Assembly: GCA_050743205.1 (NCBI GenBank)
Contig: JBOGEA010000155.1
Span: forward strand, 1-13,094
Source: JBOGED01 sp050743205
GTDB taxonomy: Bacteria; Actinomycetota; Nitriliruptoria; Euzebyales; Egibacteraceae
DNA length: 13,094 bases
Reading direction: 5' to 3'
In this document: piece after piece, positions 7,140 through 13,094 of the stretch
Numbering within the stretch: the first letter of the stretch is position 1
Layout of the letters: each line of letters opens with the position of its first letter
Notes under the pieces: model-generated
What the model saw: only the letters and a program-made list of their open reading frames with translations
What the model was told of the DNA's origin: nothing
Database searches by the model: none
Program-made: the position numbers and the translations under genes

Positions 7140-8122
7140 GAAGTGCCCAAAGTTCCGCTCACCTGGAGTTCTCCTGCGATCAGGGCGGCCAGGCGGGCGT
7201 TGGCCAGCGCGAGGGCGGCGTTGACGCGGATCGTGGCCCCAGCGGTGGCGTCATGCAGGTGGGCGAGCAGGAACGGCGTCGCCGCCTTGCCTCGCACACC
7301 GCGGGTGGCCAGGGCGGCAAGCGCGGAGCGCAGCGCGGTCTCGTGCAGCGCGGGATCCAGCGCCTCCTCCTGGGGAGGCGGGTTCGCGATCACCAGTCCA
7401 TGCCCGCCCAAGGCCTGGTGCGCGGCGATCACGCGAGCGGCGGCTCTTGGGTCATCGACGCGCCACTCTATGTCGCAGCCGCTGTCGGGGACGTAGAAGC
7501 CGGGCAGGCGGTCGGTGCGGTAGCCGATGACCGGCACGCCCAATGTCTCGAGCCGCTCGAGCGTGGCGGGAACGTCCAGGATGGACTTCACGCCGGAGCA
7601 GACGACGGCGACGGGAACGCGTGCGAGCGTGAGCAGGTCGGCGGACTCGTCCCAGGTCTCGCGTGCTCCGCGGTGCACGCCGCCGAGCCCGCCGGTGGCG
7701 AAGACACGGATGCCGGCCAGCGCGGCCAGGTGGGCTGTGCTCGACACCGTCGTCGCGCCGTCGATCCCGCTGACCAGCGCGGGCGCGAGGTCGCGGGTTC
7801 CCAGCTTCGCGGCCTCGCCGGTGGCCAGCCGCTCCAGCTCGTGGGGGCGCAGGCCGACGGTGGGAACCCCCCCGAGCACGCCGATCACCGCCGGCACCGC
7901 GCCCTCGTCGCGGACCGTGGCCTCCATCCGCCGTGCGGTGTCGAGGTTGCCGGGCCGGGGCAGCCCGTGCACGACGAGCGTGCTCTCCAGCGCCACGACC
8001 GGCCGACCGGCCGCCAGCGCCGCCGCCACCTCATCGGCGATGCGGAGCGGGCCATGCTCGTGTGCGACCGCGGGCGTATCCGCCCGCTTGTGCACATCCT
8101 CGGGGGGAACTCTTCGCTGCAT
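7136..8122 (-). CDS. psuG: Pseudouridine-5'-phosphate glycosidase
   Basis: 328 aa from ATG 8122. The enzyme splits pseudouridine 5'-phosphate to uracil and ribose 5-phosphate in pseudouridine breakdown, in the cytosol. Family landmarks are clear: VALESTLVVHGLPRP (Glu46), AAKLGTRDL (Lys107), FATGGLGGVHRG, WDESADL (Asp158) and CSGVKSILD (Lys179). Glu46, Lys107, Asp158 and Lys179 correspond by position to residues reported as catalytic or metal-binding in E. coli PsuG, with Lys179 as the Schiff-base lysine. No pseudouridine kinase gene is next to it. Instead it heads an operon with an ECF sigma factor, overlapping it by four bases. ATG 8122 lacks a ribosome site but has TACCCT eight bases upstream, as expected of a leaderless mRNA. 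Homologues usually begin close to the GPLRIADEV stretch, so the first 20 residues are uncertain. Confidence 0.92.
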   Translation of the reverse strand: MQRRVPPEDVHKRADTPAVAHEHGPLRIADEVAAALAAGRPVVALESTLVVHGLPRPGNLDTARRMEATVRDEGAVPAVIGVLGGVPTVGLRPHELERLATGEAAKLGTRDLAPALVSGIDGATTVSSTAHLAALAGIRVFATGGLGGVHRGARETWDESADLLTLARVPVAVVCSGVKSILDVPATLERLETLGVPVIGYRTDRLPGFYVPDSGCDIEWRVDDPRAAARVIAAHQALGGHGLVIANPPPQEEALDPALHETALRSALAALATRGVRGKAATPFLLAHLHDATAGATIRVNAALALANARLAALIAGELQVSGTLGTS

Positions 8123-8166
8123 GGCGTAGGAGGGTACAAAGGGCTGGGACGACAAGGGGGCACTTG
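8123..8166. promoter_or_regulatory. Compact divergent promoter region, psuG / sppA
   Basis: Only 44 bp separate the two start codons. On the minus strand TACCCT (8136-8131) sits eight bases before the psuG ATG, matching the -10-to-start spacing of leaderless actinobacterial transcripts. On the plus strand a run of five G (8156-8160) serves as the sppA ribosome site, so the sppA promoter probably lies within the psuG 5' end. No clear -35 was found for either. Confidence 0.4.
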
Positions 8167-9987
8167 ATGACCGATAGGAGCCGGCGCGGATTCCGGCTCG
8201 CGCGGATGGCGCTGATCGCGCTGGCCGCCTGCTCGTTGGTGCTCGGGATCGTGGCGGCGATCGCCGGGTTCACCGAGCGCATCGACGAGCGGTCGGTGTT
8301 CCTGCTCCGCGCGGCGATCGTCGCCGCGGGGCTGCTCGCCGCGGCCGGCGTCTGCGGGATGCTGGCTCGGCGGGTGCCGCGCGGGACGTTTCTGGAGCTG
8401 GACCTGACCGAGCCGCTCGTCGAGCAGGCCGGGCAGGCGCCGTTCGGTGCGCTGCCGGGGATCAGGAGCAGGCCGACCATGCAGGAGACCGTCGAGACGC
8501 TGGAGCGTGCGGCCGGCGATCCCCGGATCGACGGGCTCGTCGCCTGGATACGTCAGCCGGCGAAGGGGCTTGCGAGCACGCAGGAGCTGCGCGACGCGGT
8601 CGCCGCCTTCCGCAAGGCCGGCAAGCGCACCGTCGCCCACGCCGAGACGTTCGGCGAGTCCGAGGGGTCCAACGGCGCCTACTACTTGGCGACCGCCTTC
8701 GACGAGATCTGGCTTCAGCCATCCGGGGACGTCGGCCTGGTCGGCCTCGCGATGGAGGTCGACTTCCTGCGCGGCGCGCTCGACAAGCTGGGCATCGACC
8801 CTCAGATCGACCACCGGCACGAGTACAAGGCCGCCAAGAACCGCATCACCGAGACCGCCTTCACGCCACCCCACCGCGAGTCCTCACAGCGCGTCGTCGA
8901 GTCGCTGTTCGACCTGGTCGTCACCGGCGTCGCGGCGTCCCGCGACCTGCGGCCGGCCGAGGTCAGGATGCTCATCGACTCCGGCCCCGTGCCCGCCCCG
9001 GAGGCGGTGCGGGCGGGGCTCGTGGACCGGCTCGCCTACCGCGACGAGCTGGTCGAGCGGTTGCCCACCCGGCTGCTGGCCGTGCCGGCGTACGTCAAGC
9101 GTCTCGGCGGGCGGCGACGCGGGGCCACCGGCATCGCCGTCATCCACGGCATCGGCCAGATCCTCCAGGGCCGCAGCCGGCCAGGCCTGCTGACCCGCCA
9201 GACGATGGGCTCGGACACGGTCACGGCCGCATTCCGCGCCGCGGTTCGCAACCGGCGGGTCAAGGCCATTCTGTTCAGGGTCGACAGCCCCGGAGGCTCC
9301 GCCGTCGCCTCCGACGCGATCCGCCGCGCGGTCGCCCAGGCTCGCGAGGCCGGCAAGCCCGTGGTCGTCTCGATGGGCGACGTCGCCGGCTCCGGCGGCT
9401 ACTACGTGGCCGTGGACGCCGACCGCATCATCGCCCACGCGGCCACGATCACCGGCTCGATCGGCGTCGTCGGCGGCAAGGCCGTGACCGCCGGGCTGAA
9501 GGCGAAGCTCGGGATCTCCCACGACGAGGTGCACGTCGGAGAGCATGCGCTGATCGCCTCGATGAACACCCCCTACTCCGCGTCGGAGTGGCAGCATGTC
9601 CAGCGCGCTCTTGACCGCACGTACGACGACTTCGTCGGGAAGGTGGCGGCTGGCCGAGGCCTGCCGATCGAGCGGGTTCACGAGATCGCCAAAGGCCGGA
9701 TCTGGTCAGGCGCGGACGCCCGTGAGCTGGGCCTGGTGGACGAGCTGGGCGGCTACCAGGCGGCCCTGCAGCAGCTGCGCCGGCTGCTCGACCTCCCCGC
9801 GGACGCCCCCGTGCGGCTCATCGCCTACCCACCCCGCCGCGGCCCGCTGGCCCGTGTCTTGGGACGCGACGGCCAGGCCGAGTTGGCGCGGCTGCGCGAC
9901 ATGCTCACGCCCGCCGCCGGACTCGTGCGAGAGCTGACGGGCCGGCAGGCGCTGGAGATGCCCGAGGTGCCGCTGCGCCGCTGGTAG
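8167..9987 (+). CDS. sppA: Signal peptide peptidase SppA, double-domain (67K) type
   Basis: 606 aa from ATG 8167, with GGGGG six bases upstream; open frame extends further upstream but without a better start. Two N-terminal hydrophobic segments (about 12-34 and 43-66) anchor it in the membrane. Two tandem crotonase-like S49 domains follow, as in the long E. coli-type enzyme. The catalytic dyad is recognisable: Lys221 in HEYKAAKN of the first half and Ser409 in GDVAGSGGYY of the second, flanked by FRVDSPGGS and ITGSIGVVGG. The enzyme degrades signal peptides left in the membrane after secretion. Two spans, rather than the one usual in E. coli, is slightly unusual. It is transcribed alone, and a hairpin follows the stop directly. 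Confidence 0.93.
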   Translation: MTDRSRRGFRLARMALIALAACSLVLGIVAAIAGFTERIDERSVFLLRAAIVAAGLLAAAGVCGMLARRVPRGTFLELDLTEPLVEQAGQAPFGALPGIRSRPTMQETVETLERAAGDPRIDGLVAWIRQPAKGLASTQELRDAVAAFRKAGKRTVAHAETFGESEGSNGAYYLATAFDEIWLQPSGDVGLVGLAMEVDFLRGALDKLGIDPQIDHRHEYKAAKNRITETAFTPPHRESSQRVVESLFDLVVTGVAASRDLRPAEVRMLIDSGPVPAPEAVRAGLVDRLAYRDELVERLPTRLLAVPAYVKRLGGRRRGATGIAVIHGIGQILQGRSRPGLLTRQTMGSDTVTAAFRAAVRNRRVKAILFRVDSPGGSAVASDAIRRAVAQAREAGKPVVVSMGDVAGSGGYYVAVDADRIIAHAATITGSIGVVGGKAVTAGLKAKLGISHDEVHVGEHALIASMNTPYSASEWQHVQRALDRTYDDFVGKVAAGRGLPIERVHEIAKGRIWSGADARELGLVDELGGYQAALQQLRRLLDLPADAPVRLIAYPPRRGPLARVLGRDGQAELARLRDMLTPAAGLVRELTGRQALEMPEVPLRRW

Positions 9988-10006
9988 ACCGCAAAAAAAC
10001 CGGTCT
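9986..10006 (+). terminator. Hairpin at the end of sppA, possible terminator
   Basis: AGACCG and CGGTCT form a perfect six-base stem around a nine-base A-rich loop, beginning inside the sppA stop codon. The tail is only tctc, so it lacks a proper U tract. It may act as a weak terminator or a 3' end protector. Confidence 0.4.
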
Positions 10007-10396
10007 TCTCACACATCCGTGGGTGGCTGGGTCCCTGTCGTGCAAACAGTCGCTCATCACCGTGATCCCGGCCCCCGCCTCGGCGCAACCACGGGACGAT
10101 CGCCCGCTAGAACCCGGGCCTGGTGATGACGCACATCTTGACGGATGCGGCTGGAACTGCTCATTCGCCCGGCCGATCACGTGCAACAGCGGTAACCGGG
10201 GTCGCCTGCCCGTAAACGGTGCAATGAGGGCGTAAACCCACCCGCCGTACTCAACCAGACATGCCCGCAACAACGGGTTGGGCCGGTTGCAGCCGGGCTG
10301 TCCGGCCGACGCACTCTGTCGCCCAGCGACTGCCCTCCACCATGACGTTCGCCCTGGAGCGTCAGGAGGATCGGTGGCGGCACCACCCACGGGTGC
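10007..10396. other. Gene-poor stretch, no supported gene
   Basis: Open frames cross this stretch on both strands, but none shows a recognisable domain, a ribosome site or a natural start. They look like chance frames of high-GC DNA. The sequence includes CGTAAAC twice about 20 bases apart (near 10211 and 10231) and a strong hairpin. It probably holds remnants of accessory DNA between sppA and the decaying genes to the right. Confidence 0.5.
10281..10307. terminator. Strong GC-rich hairpin, possible factor-independent terminator
   Basis: GGCCGG pairs with CCGGCC, and inside it CAGC pairs with GCTG around a three-base CGG loop, with a small bulge (TTG against T). No U tract follows on either strand. 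It lies downstream of the leftward pseudogene and could end that transcript; a protein-binding palindrome is also possible. Confidence 0.3.
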
Positions 10397-10758
10397 CTAC
10401 CAAGAGACATTATTTTGCACCAGGATCTTTGCGGTGCGGTGAGCAGGGTGCGGGCGCGGTCGGCGAGTTGGATGGCGTGGCGGACCACGGCGGCGCGGCT
10501 GGCGATGATCTCGGCGATAGGGCGACCGTGGCGCTGCTCCAGCGCGCCATGACGGGCGGGGTTGCGGGCGAGGGCGAGCAGGTCGGGAGCGTCTAGGCCG
10601 AACCGCAGCGCGGCGGTGGCGTCGTGGCCGGCCAGGATTGGTGTGGATGGGCCGTGCCAGCCGGCCTCGGCAAGACCGTCGAGGTAGGCGTCCAGGACGT
10701 CGAGGTCGAGTTCGGCCACCCGGTCGGCGGGAAGGCAGCCCGAGGCGGTGGCGTCGAG

Positions 10759-10790
10759 CTGGAGTATCCACGAAACCGGGACTACTCCAG
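10759..10790. repeat. 8-bp inverted repeat at the junction of the copied segment
   Basis: CTGGAGTA (10759-10766) and TACTCCAG (10783-10790) are perfect inverse complements with 16 bases between. The second arm directly abuts the copied 30-bp segment, which fits a template-switch event that used this hairpin. Confidence 0.75.
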
Positions 10791-10819
10791 TACGCGAGGA
10801 GTTCGCGCTGCCAGTAGTT
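10790..10819 (-). repeat. Second copy of a 30-bp segment, at the frameshift
   Basis: Matches 11357-11386 at 28 of 30 positions, in the same orientation, 567 bp apart. Both read NYWQRELLAY. The upstream copy is at the place the phosphotransferase family expects it. This one interrupts the region after the DxW motif, where such a motif is not expected. Confidence 0.85.
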
Positions 10820-11356
10820 GGCCGGATCGAGACCAGCCGCGCCCAACCCAACCCAGGACCAGTCGAGCGCGACTGTGCGCTCGTGGCCGTCGGGGTCCGT
10901 GCGGGACAGCAGGTTGGGCGGCCAAAAGTCGTGATGGCATACGGTTACGGTGGGCAGCCGGGCGCTGGCCGCCAGCAGCCGGTCACGGTCCTGGGCGAGG
11001 CACCGAGTAGCCTCGGCGATGTCGGGTGACAGGACGTCGCGGATGAGCGGATGCGCCCACGCGTCAGGGTCGTCAAGGCTGGCCAACGTCGTGGGAGCAA
11101 GGGTGGGTGTCCAGGCGGCAAGCCAGTCGTGGGCCAGCCACCCGACATCGGGCAGAGGACGGCCGATCAGGTAGGGACCCTGGGCCAAGCCGAGATGGCG
11201 GGCGGCGGCCGGGTAGCGGTCGGGCGGCCAAGCGGCGGCCGGGGTGCCGGTGACGTACTCGATCCACAGCCACGCGATGCGCTCGCCTGGCCGATGCGCG
11301 CCCAGGCAGCGGGGGACGGCCAGATCTCCGGAGAGGGTGGCGAGCAGCCCGCTGCT

Positions 11357-11386
11357 GTAGGCGAGGAGCTCGCGCTGCCAGTAGTT
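11357..11386 (-). repeat. First (presumed original) copy of the 30-bp segment
   Basis: Encodes residues 75-84 of the phosphotransferase-like protein, including the conserved Glu that pairs with the ATP-binding Lys. It differs from the downstream copy at two positions. Confidence 0.85.
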
Positions 11387-11645
11387 CCACTGGGCCGGCT
11401 GGTCGGCCCGCAGCCAGGCCGGCGCGTCATCAGGCCGGCGCAGGACCTTGAGCGCAACGGTCCAATCCGATGGCTCGCAGTCATCGGTGAGCGCCTGACC
11501 GCTGACCTGGTAGAGACCGGCGGTGACGGGGTTGCGCACGGTGTGGACCAGCGGTCGGATCTGCCAGTCGGTCCGGATGGTCACGGGGTGGCCGTACAGG
11601 GCGGTCACGGGCGTACGAAGCAGGGTTGCGGTCAGCTCGGGAACA

Positions 11646-12905
11646 TCACCTGGGTTGCGCCCTCATCGTGAGTCGATGGGGTACGAGCGTACGGCGGGCG
11701 TCGGCTCGAACGCGAGCGCCAGCGGGCAGGCGCAGCCGGACGCGGCGCCCGATAGCGGCAGTCGCCAGGACCAGTTCGGCCATGGCCAGGGTGGCTCCCG
11801 GGCAGTAGCGGGGGCCGGCGCCGAACGGCAAGTATGCGCAGCGGGGCAGGCGGTCGGTGGTGCCGTCCAGCCACCGTTCGGGCAGGAAGCGGTCCGCGTC
11901 CGGATGCCAGCGCGGGTCGCGGTGCAGGACGTAGCTGCTGAACAGCACCGCTTGGCCAGGGATCAGCGGATACCCGTCAAGATCGCATGCGGCTGCGACC
12001 CTGCGGACTGCCAGCCAGGTCGGTGGGTACAGTCGCAACGCCTCTTTGACCACGGCCTTGGTGAAGGGCAGGACGGACAAATCCTCACCGGTCGGAGCGC
12101 GACCAGCCAAGGTGCAGGTCAGTTCGTCGTGCAGGCGCTGCTCGACTGCTGGGTGGCAGGCGAGCAGGTACCAGACCCAGGCCAGCGCGGCAGCCGGGAC
12201 GCCGTGTGAGGCCAGCAGGATCGACACGAGCGTCTGGCAGACGGCTTGCTCGTCAAGCGGCGGGCAGGCTGTGAGCAGCACGCCGAGCAGATCCCTTTCG
12301 TTTGGATGTTGGACACGACCGGCGATGAGCCTGCGCAACTCGCGGTTGGGTCGTCCCAGCGCCCAACTCACCCGCAGGTTGGCCGGCGAAGGCAGCCGGT
12401 GCGGGACCCGCAGCGGGCCGGAAACCACGGGGAACAGCGCGTCCAACCGCACGGCAGCCAGCCCAGGAAGACGGCTGCCCTGGCCGGACGCGCAGTACTC
12501 GGCGACCACGCCGGAGGTAATCCGCTCCATATCGGCTACGACCGGACGCAGCTCCCCAGGCCGCCAGGAGCCGGCCAAGGCGTCAGCGTGCGTGGCGACG
12601 CGCTCTGCGAACGCCGCTACGGCGGCATGCTGCAGGCCGCGCAGTGCAGCGCGGCGCTGCCGCATCCACATCGTGGGGTCGTCGCGGCCGTGACGGCGCA
12701 ACAGGTTGAACGCGACCAGGAACGTATGATTCGTGCCGACAAGGATCTGTTCGACCAGCCGGGGATGGCTGACGACATAGACCTTGTCGCTGTAGCGGGC
12801 CACATCCCCGTAGGCGCGAGCGCAATGAGTGAGGAAGCCCAGCCGGTCGCGCTCGTAGGCGTCCAGGTTACCGATCAGCGGCAGACCAGCCGGCCCCGGC
12901 GGAAC
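11646..12905 (-). CDS. Cytochrome P450 without an identifiable start codon
   Basis: Homology begins at VPPGPAGLPLIGNL (from 12905), the usual P450 proline-rich hinge, so the native start should be further upstream. That frame stays open to the window edge at 13094 with no ATG, GTG or TTG. The only near start, GTG 12803, lies inside conserved sequence and gives 385 aa. Counting from that GTG, the ExxR motif is KEALR (Glu254, Arg257) and the haem loop is FGAGPRYCPG (Cys334). The I-helix reads ASHGVPA (198-204) where AGxE(T)T is usual, so both the acidic residue and the Thr of the oxygen-activating pair are missing. The protein has no membrane anchor and would need ferredoxin partners, none of which is here. 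The substrate is unknown. It is possibly a decaying gene, cut at its 5' end by the neighbouring insertion sequence. Confidence 0.82.
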   Translation of the reverse strand, partial: VPPGPAGLPLIGNLDAYERDRLGFLTHCARAYGDVARYSDKVYVVSHPRLVEQILVGTNHTFLVAFNLLRRHGRDDPTMWMRQRRAALRGLQHAAVAAFAERVATHADALAGSWRPGELRPVVADMERITSGVVAEYCASGQGSRLPGLAAVRLDALFPVVSGPLRVPHRLPSPANLRVSWALGRPNRELRRLIAGRVQHPNERDLLGVLLTACPPLDEQAVCQTLVSILLASHGVPAAALAWVWYLLACHPAVEQRLHDELTCTLAGRAPTGEDLSVLPFTKAVVKEALRLYPPTWLAVRRVAAACDLDGYPLIPGQAVLFSSYVLHRDPRWHPDADRFLPERWLDGTTDRLPRCAYLPFGAGPRYCPGATLAMAELVLATAAIGRRVRLRLPAGARVRADARRTLVPHRLTMRAQPR

Positions 12906-12959
12906 CCGATCGGCGACCGGCTGCCAGGATCCACCCGGCCCGGACCGACCGAGGTCAGT

Positions 12960-13001
12960 CGGGATCGTTGTACCAGTCGTAGCTGCCGGACGGGATCGTT
13001 G
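12960..13001. repeat. 11-bp direct repeat, period 31 bp
   Basis: CGGGATCGTTG occurs at 12960-12970 and 12991-13001. It lies between the P450 coding start and the presumed insertion-sequence end. The 31-bp spacing is not a multiple of three, so it is not a protein-level repeat in a single frame. Confidence 0.8.
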
Positions 13002-13013
13002 CCCTCTGTTCTC

Positions 13014-13094
13014 AGAGCGTGTTTGAGAACTGTCGTAAGGGTCGCGCCTCGTCGGGTTCCGCTCTTCCTTTAGGGTGGGTGGGTGGGGGAGGTT
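13014..13094 (+). mobile_element. Probable terminus of an insertion sequence, rest outside window
   Basis: The stretch from agagcgtgtttgagaactg onward changes character from the P450 upstream region and resembles, from memory, the terminal repeats of IS5-like elements in actinomycetes. About 65 bp later the window ends in GGGGGAGG, a strong ribosome site reading rightward, as if a transposase start codon lay just outside. Neither the inverted partner end nor a target duplication can be seen. Confidence 0.35.

Larger units (their letters stand above)
10397..11608 (-). pseudogene. Aminoglycoside-phosphotransferase-like gene, frameshifted and with a lost 3' end
   Basis: From GTG 11608 the frame reads an APH/choline-kinase-like fold: VALKVL (Lys54), conserved Glu80 in YWQRELLAY, the Brenner motif CHHDFWPPNLL (His226, Asp227, Asn232) and VALDWSW (Asp249). 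At about codon 274 (near 10789) this frame turns into Arg/Pro-rich nonsense up to its stop at 10397. The natural C-terminal part, starting VPVSWILQLDATASG, continues in another frame from about 10785 to about 10432. That second frame has no stop at the expected end, so the 3' terminus also seems lost. The break falls right after a second copy of the NYWQRELLAY coding segment, so a short copied insertion is the likely cause. It follows the P450 gene by 37 bp, probably as an old operon. Substrate unknown. Confidence 0.75.

Noticed and set aside
6962..8167. Plus-strand open frame of about 400 codons across psuG and the sigma gene
   Set aside because: It is antisense to well-recognised psuG and ECF sigma genes and has no domain of its own.
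9905..10390. Minus-strand frame after sppA with a faint transposase-like look (NRPNPLLRACLVEYGG)
   Set aside because: I could not match it to any transposase motif such as DDE. It overlaps the sppA 3' end and lacks a ribosome site.
10177..10851. Separate 224-codon minus-strand gene
   Set aside because: Its middle part is the displaced C-terminal half of the phosphotransferase-like gene, and its ends are read-through; it is not an independent gene.
10397..11608. Working aminoglycoside resistance gene
   Set aside because: The catalytic motifs are general to the APH/choline kinase fold, the frame is broken and no antibiotic-specific family is recognisable.

Overview
This is high-GC DNA with many GTG starts and 4-bp ATGA/GTGA gene overlaps. 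An ECF sigma/zinc-binding anti-sigma pair, a DUF3105 lipoprotein and abundant Ser/Thr kinase, phosphatase and FHA genes point to an actinomycete, probably a filamentous one. No rRNA, tRNA or CRISPR array was seen.

Left block (1-5361): a phosphosignalling island read outward from a divergent promoter region at about 2015-2191. Leftward run an atypical Ser/Thr kinase with a C-terminal zinc ribbon and FHA-like tail, then (ATGA overlap) a protein with two FHA domains that leaves the window. The two-FHA layout resembles the N-terminal part of Rv1747-type FHA-FHA-ABC exporters. Rightward run a TerY-like VWA protein, a PP2C phosphatase with one membrane span and an outer domain, and (ATGA overlap) a second single-span protein with a small helical N-terminal domain and an outer domain. 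Kinase, VWA and PP2C match the composition of the TerY-P triad described in Ter-type stress systems. Here it comes with an FHA reader and two membrane-anchored parts, and no terB/C/D gene is visible. I infer a membrane-tethered phosphorylation switch.

Middle block (5358-8122, leftward): an overlapping four-gene operon of pseudouridine-5'-phosphate glycosidase (psuG), ECF sigma factor, four-span zf-HC2 anti-sigma factor and DUF3105-type lipoprotein. Its last stop codon shares a CTAG palindrome with the stop of the converging membrane-protein gene. psuG is divergent from sppA (8167-9987), a double-length signal peptide peptidase with a hairpin just after its stop.

Right block (about 9988-13094): a decaying accessory zone. 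It holds a gene-poor stretch with a strong hairpin, an aminoglycoside-phosphotransferase-like pseudogene broken by what looks like a short copied insertion, and a cytochrome P450 with no credible start codon and a non-canonical I-helix. The edge of the window looks like the terminus of an insertion sequence.
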